A stretch of DNA of 42,735 bases, from assembly GCA_003054695.1 (NCBI GenBank), contig QAZA01000018.1:1-42735 (forward strand), written 5' to 3'. A program made the translations under genes and the position numbers. Shown here piece by piece: positions 1-7,580 of the stretch. The DNA is from Verrucomicrobia bacterium LW23. GTDB taxonomy: Bacteria; Verrucomicrobiota; Verrucomicrobiia; Methylacidiphilales; UBA1321. How positions within the stretch are numbered: position 1 is the first letter of the stretch; every line of letters starts with the position of its first letter. A model generated the notes under the pieces. It did not search any database. It was given only the letters and a program-made list of their open reading frames with translations, and was not told the DNA's origin.

Positions 1-20
1 TAGGTCGTCGCCAGTACCCA

Positions 21-60
21 CCAACCCCTCTGCAGGCCCAAAACCCGCACGAGGGGTTGG
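21..60. terminator. Stem-loop, possible terminator of an upstream gene
   Basis: CCAACCCCTC (21-30) and GAGGGGTTGG (51-60) are perfect reverse complements around a 20-nt loop. A short C/T-rich tract follows on the plus strand (CCCCTTTCT). The T-run is poor, so termination is only a guess. No gene end is visible upstream because the window starts here. Confidence 0.35.
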
Positions 61-319
61 CCCCTTTCTACCCCACAAGCCCATCCGCAGCCTTGCCGGC
101 TAATCGTTGCCCGTTGCTCGCATACTGAGGCGCGTTCGCCTCGTTATCAGGCCTTGTGGCCGGCCACTTTTGGGTGCATGCGGCGCTGGTCTTCCCGTTA
201 TTCCTCATTCAAAAGCGCTCCCATACCGTCAAAAGGCCACATTACGCAGTTATGGGTTCTGATTCTCCTTGCACCTGCCGGGTGCTCGTTGTTTGTTGAA
301 GGAGCGGGCCTGGAATTTC

Positions 320-348
320 TTGCTTTTCACGTGACTATTATATATATC
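320..348 (+). promoter_or_regulatory. Candidate promoter of the L,D-transpeptidase gene
   Basis: TTGCTT at 320-325 and TATATC at 343-348 are separated by 17 bases in an AT-rich patch upstream of the gene at 406. Both boxes match the sigma-70 consensus only partly. A second possible pair (TTGAAT at 351 with the TTTATT/TATTAT region near 375-382) lies just downstream. This is a weak inference. Confidence 0.25.
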
Positions 349-405
349 ATTTGAATCGCTTGTATATTCAGCGGTTTATTATGATTTTCCCGCGCTGAAG
401 CGTGG

Positions 406-1866
406 ATGCTCTCTGAAAGAATGCCACGCTTTGCTGCGATTCTATTGAAAGGATCTTACGCCTCCCAATACCCCTCCCTCCCCGGTCCTTCCATTGTGAG
501 AGACTTTATTACACGCGCCTACCTCGCCCGCATTGGTGAGAAAGCACGCCCGGTCATGGCGACCCAGGTGCGTCCCACCTTTGTCGAGGCGCCTGTGCCG
601 CCCAGCCGCTGGCGCATGGTCAGGCGGGTGGCCCTGGGTGGGGTGGCGATGGTAGTCGTCCTCTTACTCATCCTCCCGGCGCCTGTCACATCCGGATTTA
701 TCGCTGGCACGGCCCGCTTGCTGGGTATCCGCACGTTGCCCCGTCACCTCATGCCGGTCGGGCAGGGGGACTCCACCGGGCGCGACAACTGGGCGTCAGG
801 CCAGTCCTCCCAGGATCGGAATGCGATGGGCGATGGGAATGCCAGCAATGCCAGCTCCAACAGCGGCGGCTCTAAAACGCCTCACCCCGGCGGACGCGGC
901 GGGCGCAGCACGGGTACGCGGGATGGCGAATCGCGCGATCCGGCGTCTTTACCCGCGGCAACCAGCGCGGGCCTTCCGGCGCTCCCAGCACAGCCTGCGC
1001 CACCGCCCGCCCCTGGCCCTTCCGGCGTAACTTCCATGGCTGCAACAGATTACCTGCTGGACCCCGACCACAATGCTCCCCACACGCCGCCTGCGCCGGT
1101 CAAGCCCGCCGGCCCGTACTCTATTACGGAGAGAATGAAACAGTTTGCGCCGACGGCGGAGGCCCGCCTCAAGCCGGCTTTTCGCAGCGCGGGCGTGGCG
1201 TATCCTCCTGCATATGTGACACTTATTGGCTTTAAGGAGGAAAAGCGCCTGCAGCTTTACGCGGCTGGCGCGGACCGCAAGTTCACGCTTATCCGCACCT
1301 ACCCGGTGCGTGCTGCCAGCGGTGTGCCCGGCCCCAAGTTGCGTGAGGGCGACGGCCAGGTGCCGGAGGGCCTCTACCGGGTGGAGCTGCTTAACCCCAA
1401 CAGCTCCTACCACCTCTCGCTGCGCGTCAATTATCCCAGCGAATACGACCGCGAGCGGGCGCGCGAGGACGGCCGGCAGGAGTTGGGCGGCGATATCATG
1501 ATCCATGGCCGCGCCGTCTCGATCGGCTGCCTGGCGATGGGCGATCGTGCGATCGAAGAGCTTTTTGTACTGGCCGGCCGTATGAAGCTGGAGGATGTTC
1601 GCATCATTCTGGCCCCGTGGGATTTACGTGCGCGCACCCGCGAGCAGGCAGCGGCGGCTGACCCACTCGTGGCGGCAGCGCTCAATGCCGCGCCAAAATG
1701 GACACCCGCCCTGCATGAGCGCATTCGCCAGGCCCTCGCCAGATACCCGTCGCCCGGCGCGGCACCCAGTGCCGGACCGCCCGTGCCCGCCGGTATGCCC
1801 GCTTCTACGCGAGAGGCTGAGGCGCGGGATTCCAGCCGTCGCGCGTCCCCGCGCCCCGGCGGGTAG
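406..1866 (+). CDS. L,D-transpeptidase (YkuD/YafK type), membrane anchored
   Basis: Probable peptidoglycan L,D-transpeptidase acting in the periplasm, where this family makes 3-3 cross-links or attaches or releases partners on meso-diaminopimelate stems. A hydrophobic segment near residues 69-93 looks like a signal anchor. It is followed by about 130 residues of Ser/Gly/Pro-rich linker and then a catalytic domain (roughly 235-420). The family signature is clear: MIHGRAVSIGCLAMGD, with His367, Ser372, Gly374 and the nucleophile Cys375. This is closest in style to YafK-like members. The C-terminus is Ala/Pro/Arg-rich. The start is uncertain: 406 gives 486 residues, but GTG at 496 or ATG at 556 also fit and would put the hydrophobic segment closer to the N-terminus. 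No good Shine-Dalgarno precedes any of them. The family call is firm; the substrate is not known. Confidence 0.85.
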   Translation: MLSERMPRFAAILLKGSYASQYPSLPGPSIVRDFITRAYLARIGEKARPVMATQVRPTFVEAPVPPSRWRMVRRVALGGVAMVVVLLLILPAPVTSGFIAGTARLLGIRTLPRHLMPVGQGDSTGRDNWASGQSSQDRNAMGDGNASNASSNSGGSKTPHPGGRGGRSTGTRDGESRDPASLPAATSAGLPALPAQPAPPPAPGPSGVTSMAATDYLLDPDHNAPHTPPAPVKPAGPYSITERMKQFAPTAEARLKPAFRSAGVAYPPAYVTLIGFKEEKRLQLYAAGADRKFTLIRTYPVRAASGVPGPKLREGDGQVPEGLYRVELLNPNSSYHLSLRVNYPSEYDRERAREDGRQELGGDIMIHGRAVSIGCLAMGDRAIEELFVLAGRMKLEDVRIILAPWDLRARTREQAAAADPLVAAALNAAPKWTPALHERIRQALARYPSPGAAPSAGPPVPAGMPASTREAEARDSSRRASPRPGG

Positions 1867-2102
1867 CGCGGTGTTTGCGTAAACGTGCGCGCGGGCCAAG
1901 TGGTTCTCCCCACAGCGCACGGGGCCGGATGTTGCCCGGGATGTTGCTTGACGTTTGGCGGGTCAACTGCGAACCTTCGCGGCAGGCGACATTCCGTCGC
2001 ATTCGTTAAAGCGCGTAGCATCCCCCTTTATCTTTTCCCAATCCCCGTCGCGGCGCCAGGCCCCCGCGCTTAAATGGATCGATCGCATCGCACCGCACGA
2101 GT

Positions 2103-3350
2103 ATGGATCCGCTCCGTAAAGATTTCTGGATTCGGGACGCCAAGGCTACGGAGGAAGACGCCCCGCTGCGCGGCCCCTACGATTTCGTATTTCTCAAGAC
2201 GCTGGCGGGGATCAACGTAATCGACGACAGTACCTGGGTGTACGAGGAGAGCGCGCACGACTGGTTTGCCTGGGCGGACATCAAAGTGCGCCCCATCGAC
2301 GAGCCCGCGCCAGCCGCCGCCGAGCCGGCCGCACCGTCCCCTTCCCCTGCCGCCGCGCCGGCCACCTTGCGCCGCGGGAGCTCCGCGCCGGAGGAAGTAT
2401 TGCCGGCGCAGGTGGCTCCTGCCACCAAAACCAAAGCGCAGGGCGATCTCCAGGCACAGATTGCCGCGGCCAAAGCGGCGCTGGCCGGTGCCGTCACTCC
2501 ATCCCCGGCAGCGGGTGGCAAAGCCGCGGCGCCTATGCCGCAGCCCGCGGGGCCTGCTGCCGTGCCCGCCCCCGGTCTAGCCCCTGGCGCATCGGCCATT
2601 GCGAAGACCCCTGCCATCTCCCCGGTGCGGGCCAGCTCGTTCGACACTCCTTCTGCGCCTCCCAAAAAGTCGCCGCCCGAGGCCCCCGCCCCGGCACCGA
2701 GCGAGGCCGACGTGCTTGCCGCCGTGGCCGCCGCCAAAGCAGCCAAAGCCAAAGCTGCGGAGGAGGCAGCGGCGGCTCAGCGCAAAAAGGCCGAGGAAGA
2801 CGCGGCCAAGCGCGGACCGGCGCTTCCACAAAAGGACTGGTACCTGATGCAGTTTGGCGAGCAGGTCGGCCCTGTCTCCACCGCCGAGCTGGTGGAGCGG
2901 CTGAACCTGGGCAAAGTGCCTCGCGATACCCAGGTGTGGTGCGACGGGATGGCCGAATGGGCCGCCGCGCAGGACGTGGAGACCCTGGCCAAAAACCTCA
3001 AGGCCCCCGAGCCGCCCGCCCCAGCGCCCGTCGCCGACGCCCCCCCGCTCAGCGCCGCCCCCAGACACCGCCCGCCCACGCCCGAGGAAATCGCCGCCGC
3101 CAAAGCGGAACGAGAGCAGGCGCTGCTGACGGAGCTTAAACGCAGCGAAAAGCTCCCCGTGCGCAAGCAGCCCAAAAGTCTTGTTTATATCCTCACGCGC
3201 CTCGTTTTCGGGCTGCTCATCCTTGGGGGCCTGGCTTACCTGCAGTACAAGTACGAGATTTTTACCAACGCGATAGCTGCTGTTGTTGATGCTATGTCCC
3301 TGGCGTGGAAACAGTTCCAGGATATATTCAAGGGGATGAAGTTTTTCTGA
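2103..3350 (+). CDS. GYF_2 domain membrane protein
   Basis: A protein of 415 residues with a GYF_2-type domain at about 245-295 (DWYLMQFGEQVGPVSTAELV, then a VWCDGMAEW segment). Such domains are usually treated as protein-interaction modules in bacterial membrane proteins. The first 60 residues (DFWIRD, LRGPYDF, WVYEES..DWFAW) look like a second, divergent copy. The region between is a long Ala/Pro/Lys-rich linker with Ala-Lys heptad-like stretches around 195-235. A single transmembrane helix is predicted near 359-380, followed by a short amphipathic tail, so the bulk probably lies on one side of the membrane. The function is unknown. The neighbours are both envelope genes but do not form an obvious operon, with gaps of 236 and 344 bases. 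Confidence 0.75.
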   Translation: MDPLRKDFWIRDAKATEEDAPLRGPYDFVFLKTLAGINVIDDSTWVYEESAHDWFAWADIKVRPIDEPAPAAAEPAAPSPSPAAAPATLRRGSSAPEEVLPAQVAPATKTKAQGDLQAQIAAAKAALAGAVTPSPAAGGKAAAPMPQPAGPAAVPAPGLAPGASAIAKTPAISPVRASSFDTPSAPPKKSPPEAPAPAPSEADVLAAVAAAKAAKAKAAEEAAAAQRKKAEEDAAKRGPALPQKDWYLMQFGEQVGPVSTAELVERLNLGKVPRDTQVWCDGMAEWAAAQDVETLAKNLKAPEPPAPAPVADAPPLSAAPRHRPPTPEEIAAAKAEREQALLTELKRSEKLPVRKQPKSLVYILTRLVFGLLILGGLAYLQYKYEIFTNAIAAVVDAMSLAWKQFQDIFKGMKFF

Positions 3351-3694
3351 TGGCCCGTGAGTCACGTCAAAGGTGTTCAAGTCATTTGCACAAGATACGA
3401 AGTCATTGCTGTTGAAAAAAGCATCGGTACAAAGGCAGTTGTATTAGATATTGGCTGGGCCGGCCTGCGAGCCCTGCTGGCCGTCGGTTCATCGCGGCGA
3501 CCCCGCGCCCCGTTGTGCCGCTGGCCCTGAAAGTGAAAAGGCGCTGAGCTGTGGCTGAGACTGAGACTGCTGCGCCGCAAGCCGGGGCACACAGGCGTGT
3601 ACCTGCGTGTCCGTCCGTCCCATCGCACTTCTTATCGGTAAACATGTGGATGATCGGCTTGACTTCTTCCTCACGGCTGCTTGCTTTGGAAACC
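3351..3694 (+). other. Non-coding gap before the GHL10 gene
   Basis: An open frame extends from 3551 into the following gene, but the signal peptide only begins at the ATG at 3695, so this stretch is treated as untranslated. It probably holds the promoter of the downstream gene. I see no convincing promoter boxes, RNA gene or strong hairpin. Confidence 0.4.
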
Positions 3695-5455
3695 ATGTCC
3701 TGCTTCCGATTTCCCCGCCGGATCGCAGCCCTTGCCCTTGCGGCCGCGCTGCTGCCTCTCCTCGGATTCGCCCCCACCCTGCGCGCGGCGCCCGATGCCA
3801 CTCCGGCCAAAAAATCGCCAGCCAAGGCTAAGGAAAAACCGAAGAAGGACGACGCGAAATCTTCGTCCTCTCCCTCCTCCTCCTCCGCAGCCGCCGCCAA
3901 AAAGAAGCCCGCCCCCGGCGACCCCGCCACAGCGCCATCCTCCGCCAAAGTGGAAGATCTCCCACCCGCCACCATTGCCGCCCCAGGCGTACCCGCCGCA
4001 TCCGATCCCACCGGGCGAATCGCCCCTTATCCCACCGCGCCGGGCACCCCCGGCACGCCCGTGGAGCCCCCCGTGGCCGGCGCCGGAATTGTGCACCGGC
4101 GCGAGCTGCGCGGCGTTTGGGTGGCGTCCGTCAGCAACATCAACTGGCCGCCGCGCGCCGGCATGGGGGCAGGGGAGGCCAAAGCGGCGCTCGTTCGCCT
4201 GCTCGATACGATCCGCGAGCGCCGGCTCAATGCCATCTTCTTTCAGGTACGCCCGGAGTGCGATGCGCTCTATCGCTCCCGCCTGGAGCCCTGGAGCCGC
4301 TTTCTCACTGGCACGCAGGGGCAGGATCCCGGCTACGACCCGCTGCAGTTTTTGATAGACGAGGCGCGCAAGCGCAATATTGAGGTGCATGCGTGGTTCA
4401 ATCCCTATCGCGCCGCCTCCAACGCCGGCAAACCGCTCGCGGCCAACCACCCGGCCCGCACGCTCTCGCAGTATGTGCGCAGCGTGCCGCCCTACCTGTG
4501 GATGGACCCCGGCGCGCCCGCGGTGCAGGACCACACCTTTAACGTGATTATGGACGTGGTGCGCCGGTACGACGTGGACGGCATCCACTTTGACGATTAC
4601 TTCTATCCTTATCCTAAAATCCCCGGCGTGCCCATCGACTTCCCCGACGGCGAGACCTACAGGGCCTATCGCAGCGGCGGCGGTACCCTCGACCTGGGCG
4701 ACTGGCGCCGAAACAATGTCTCCACCCTCATGGCCCGCATCTCCCGCGCCATCAAGGCGGAGAAACCGTGGGTGCGCTTCGGCATCAGCCCGTTCGGCAT
4801 CTCCCGCCCGGGCATCCCCGCCGGCACGGAGGCCAAGCTCAATCAGTACACGATGATCTATGCGGACCCCGTCAAGTGGATGCGCGAGGGGTACGTGGAC
4901 TACCTGGCGCCCCAGCTCTACTGGCGCGACGGCGGGCCGCAAAGCTTCTCCCTGCTGCTGCGCTACTGGCGCGGCGCGGAGGCCAACCCGCGCGGCGTGC
5001 CCATCTACCCCGGCCTGGCGGTGGACCGCATGACCGAGCAAGGCTGGCCCCTCTCAGAGATCAAGGCGCAGCTGGACCTCACCCGCAGCATCACCATGCG
5101 GGGCGCCAACGAGGGCCACATCCTCTGGAACGCCAAAACGGTCGTCGGCAACACCAAGGACGTCGGAAACGCGCTGAGTAACTTCTACGGCCCGCCCGCC
5201 CTCTCCCCACGCATCGGCGGCACGGCCGGCAGCGCCAAAGCGCCGGAGGGCGTCGCGTGGCGCGATGGCAAACTGACCTGGACAGGCACCGGCGCCCGCG
5301 CCTATGTCATCTACCGGCGCGACCCGGCGGCCGGCTGGATCGTCTACGACATCGTGCCCGGCAACACCCGCCAGGTGCAGGCCCCCAACGCCGTCTACGC
5401 CATCACCGCCGCCGACCGCAATAACCGCGAAAGCGCGCCGGTCATCGCCAGGTAG
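3695..5455 (+). CDS. Exported glycoside hydrolase-like protein, GHL10 family
   Basis: An exported protein of 586 residues from the GHL10 (formerly DUF187) family, TIM-barrel proteins predicted to cleave glycans, perhaps at the cell wall. The ATG at 3695 is chosen because it is preceded by a TTGGA-like ribosome site and starts a classic signal peptide (CFRFPRR then a hydrophobic core, ending near ALRAAPDA). A Lys/Ser/Pro-rich linker runs to about residue 130. The barrel then shows LRGVWVASVSNINWP, RPECDALY, EVHAWFNPYRA, VDGIHFDDYFYPYP, FGISPFGISRPG and LAPQLYWRD. The Asp residues of the HFDDYF motif are plausible active-site residues by analogy with related barrels. The last 70 residues look like a small beta-sandwich domain. 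The natural substrate is not known. Confidence 0.85.
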   Translation: MSCFRFPRRIAALALAAALLPLLGFAPTLRAAPDATPAKKSPAKAKEKPKKDDAKSSSSPSSSSAAAAKKKPAPGDPATAPSSAKVEDLPPATIAAPGVPAASDPTGRIAPYPTAPGTPGTPVEPPVAGAGIVHRRELRGVWVASVSNINWPPRAGMGAGEAKAALVRLLDTIRERRLNAIFFQVRPECDALYRSRLEPWSRFLTGTQGQDPGYDPLQFLIDEARKRNIEVHAWFNPYRAASNAGKPLAANHPARTLSQYVRSVPPYLWMDPGAPAVQDHTFNVIMDVVRRYDVDGIHFDDYFYPYPKIPGVPIDFPDGETYRAYRSGGGTLDLGDWRRNNVSTLMARISRAIKAEKPWVRFGISPFGISRPGIPAGTEAKLNQYTMIYADPVKWMREGYVDYLAPQLYWRDGGPQSFSLLLRYWRGAEANPRGVPIYPGLAVDRMTEQGWPLSEIKAQLDLTRSITMRGANEGHILWNAKTVVGNTKDVGNALSNFYGPPALSPRIGGTAGSAKAPEGVAWRDGKLTWTGTGARAYVIYRRDPAAGWIVYDIVPGNTRQVQAPNAVYAITAADRNNRESAPVIAR

Positions 5456-5624
5456 CGCGGGCGGCCTGGCGGCGGTGGCGGCGCTCCTGAGGCGGGCGCG
5501 CGGTGCAGCGCAGCAGGGAATCGTGCCTGCAGGGCAGCGTTTCGCCTTGGCACATGCGCCGATCAGCGGCACGATGGGACATATCGTCCCGCTTGCTTGC
5601 CCATCGCCACGATCGCCCCCCGCC

Positions 5625-7538
5625 ATGCCCTCCCGCCCCATCCCCCACGACCTTCGGCCCGTGCGGCTGGCCGTCTGCGCGATGGGCATCCTGGGCTGGC
5701 TGGCCGGCCTTGGTGCACTGAGCGCCTACCGCAGCGTGGCCGCCGGCGATTGCTGGGCACCCGTCGCCCTGGCGGCCGCCGTGGTGATTGCGGATATTGC
5801 CCTGCGCATCGCGTTCCGCGCCGGCGAAATGCCCGCCCCCCCGGAGGCCTGGCCGGCCCCGGCCCACGTCTTTGGCCTTCTCGCCGCTTGGCTTACGCTT
5901 ATAGTTGTAGCTGTGCTATTTGTGCCGGGTATTCGGCGCGATTTCCTTCTGCGCGATCACGGCTGGACGCGCGGCATGGCGCCCCTCTCCGGCGGCCTGG
6001 GCCTTGCCACCCGCGAGCAACTTTACCGCGCCGAAACCGGCCGCGCCCTGTTGATAAGCGAGCCCGCCCTGGAGCGCCGCCTTCGCGCCCTCTCGGCCGA
6101 GCCCGCCGCCTTCCCCCCCGTGCCCTGGCGGGGCGACCTGGCGCTGGTTTATGCCGCGCTGCGAGCCCAGGGGTACAGCGATGACAAAATCCTCAGCCTG
6201 CCCTCAGGCAAGCGCATTGTTGTGGGTGCGTTGTGCGCGGAAGTGGCTCCGCCTTACTGGTTTACACTGGCCCAGGTATGGCTGCACGCCAGCCTGATGG
6301 CCGAGCCCGCGGGAGGCCTCCGCATGGGCTGGCTGCGCCCCGCCCCCACCCGCCGCCTCATCGCGCAATGGCTGGCCAGGCCTGAGCAGATATCCACGCA
6401 AATGCTTGACGGCCTGATATTTGCGTGCGGCTATGCTCCGGAGCTCTTCGGCGAGGAAAACGCCGCCCGGCTGTTTCAACTGCGCATCGCCTCCCTCACC
6501 GCCGGCACCTGGAGCGACCCGGCGGCGGCGTCAGGGACATTACATGTCCCAGGGACACGTAATGTCCCTGATGCGCAGAAAGCGATGGCACCGCCCGATC
6601 CGCGCGAAGCCGCCCTGGAGCGCCGCCGCCAGACGGCCTGGTGGCAGGAAATCGATCGCACGCGCGAAAAGCTTGCCGCCTTTCTGCAGGGCGCAGGCAC
6701 CAGCGCGGGTGACGACGGCATCTCTCTCCTGGCTCAGGCCGACTTCCCCGCGGGCTGGACTCCCACGACTACCGCCGCCGGCCGCGATGCGGTAGCCCGG
6801 TTCATCGCCATGACAGGCCGCCACGTGGAGTGGCTGGAGGAAGCCCAGCACGCAAACGCCTCCGCGCCAGCAACATCCGCCGGCGATACAGAGGGCGCTC
6901 CTGTCGCTGGATTCGCACGCCCCGACCAGGTCCCCGCAATCCCTCCCCCCGGTGCCGCGCAGCAGCCTCCCGATCCCCCGCTCAAGCCTGATATCCGCGT
7001 GCATATGTTCCTGCGCTCCAGCCTGTTAGACAAGGTGCGCTTTGAGTTCGCCGTCCCTCCCCAGGCCCCCGCAACCGCCAGCCCGGGCGCCGTGCCTCTC
7101 ACCGTAGTACGCGAGCCGATGCCCGAGATTGTGGTGGATGAAATTGCCGAACGCGTATCCGTCCGCAACGTGGAACGCGATGTCGTTCGCTATCAACAAC
7201 CTGCGGAAATACGCACCGGCCAGGGCCCCGTCCGACTCCCCGTCCTGTACGTCCGCCTGGAGCGCGATGGCCGCGAGCTGATGCTGACCCTTCCGCTACT
7301 CCCACGCGTCAATCTGGACGAAGCACGCCTGGTGCTGGACATTGTGGATGCGAAAAATCGCGCCCCGTCGTCCCAACCCGGCACCGCCTCCGGCTCCGCC
7401 CTTACATCCACGCAAAGCGCTGTGCTTAATCACTTTGTGACGCGCGTGCTCCTCTCTCCCTGGCGCCTCAACCAGCCCGTCTCCCCCGGGGATGAAGACT
7501 GGCGCATCGCCAAGGATGATGCCGCGACAGCACGGTAA
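5625..7538 (+). CDS. Unrecognised membrane protein with three N-terminal helices
   Basis: I do not recognise this family. From the ATG at 5625 it is 637 residues. Three hydrophobic segments lie at about 14-34, 43-65 and 80-102, followed by a large soluble region. The soluble part has a mostly helical middle (about 120-290), a low-complexity stretch around 300-450 and a C-terminal region rich in beta-type sequence (about 465-575, VRFEFAVPP to LYVRLERDGRELMLTLPLLP). A repeat-encoded insert lies at residues 303-315 (see 6531-6571). The frame is open back to 5304, overlapping the previous gene; an ATG at 5574 is an alternative start. The ABC-F gene begins 42 bases after its stop, so the two may be cotranscribed. 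That it is a real gene is supported by its length, the ordered hydrophobic pattern and its tight spacing to the next gene. Confidence 0.65.
   Translation: MPSRPIPHDLRPVRLAVCAMGILGWLAGLGALSAYRSVAAGDCWAPVALAAAVVIADIALRIAFRAGEMPAPPEAWPAPAHVFGLLAAWLTLIVVAVLFVPGIRRDFLLRDHGWTRGMAPLSGGLGLATREQLYRAETGRALLISEPALERRLRALSAEPAAFPPVPWRGDLALVYAALRAQGYSDDKILSLPSGKRIVVGALCAEVAPPYWFTLAQVWLHASLMAEPAGGLRMGWLRPAPTRRLIAQWLARPEQISTQMLDGLIFACGYAPELFGEENAARLFQLRIASLTAGTWSDPAAASGTLHVPGTRNVPDAQKAMAPPDPREAALERRRQTAWWQEIDRTREKLAAFLQGAGTSAGDDGISLLAQADFPAGWTPTTTAAGRDAVARFIAMTGRHVEWLEEAQHANASAPATSAGDTEGAPVAGFARPDQVPAIPPPGAAQQPPDPPLKPDIRVHMFLRSSLLDKVRFEFAVPPQAPATASPGAVPLTVVREPMPEIVVDEIAERVSVRNVERDVVRYQQPAEIRTGQGPVRLPVLYVRLERDGRELMLTLPLLPRVNLDEARLVLDIVDAKNRAPSSQPGTASGSALTSTQSAVLNHFVTRVLLSPWRLNQPVSPGDEDWRIAKDDAATAR
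6531..6571 (+). repeat. 41-bp palindrome, two GGGACAT-type units, inside a gene
   Basis: Two 17-bp units lie in tandem, GGGACATTACATGTCCC at 6534-6550 and GGGACACGTAATGTCCC at 6552-6568, one base apart. Together with flanking TCA/TGA they make a 41-bp palindrome in which 19 of 20 pairs match (the A at 6544 opposite the C at 6558 is the mismatch). The 18-bp period equals six codons. In the host gene it encodes Ser-Gly-Thr-Leu-His-Val-Pro-Gly-Thr-Arg-Asn-Val-Pro. Related units occur in mutS at 13138-13262. Confidence 0.85.
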
Positions 7539-7580
7539 TCCTTGCAAGGCGCGCGCTTTTCTGCGATAGTGGCGCGGTCT

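Larger units (their letters stand above)
1..405. other. Leading non-coding stretch
   Basis: No convincing gene is seen here. A 66-codon open frame at 154-354 lacks a recognisable domain and a ribosome binding site and has unremarkable composition, so I do not call it. The stretch contains a perfect 10-bp inverted repeat near its start (21-60) and an AT-rich patch from about 320 to 385 that contrasts with the GC-rich surroundings and could hold the promoter of the next gene. Confidence 0.5.

Noticed and set aside
154-354. A 66-codon plus-strand frame at the window start
   Set aside because: No ribosome site, no known motif, and it runs into an AT-rich promoter-like patch.
3671-5041. A 456-codon open frame antisense to the GHL10 gene
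   Set aside because: It mirrors the GC-rich codon pattern of the real gene, has no recognisable domain and overlaps a clear glycoside hydrolase-like gene.
5571-5592. GGGACATATCGTCCC upstream of the unknown membrane gene, first taken as another repeat copy
   Set aside because: It shares GGGACAT but its arms are GGGAC/GTCCC with a different spacing, so it does not fit the 17-bp unit.
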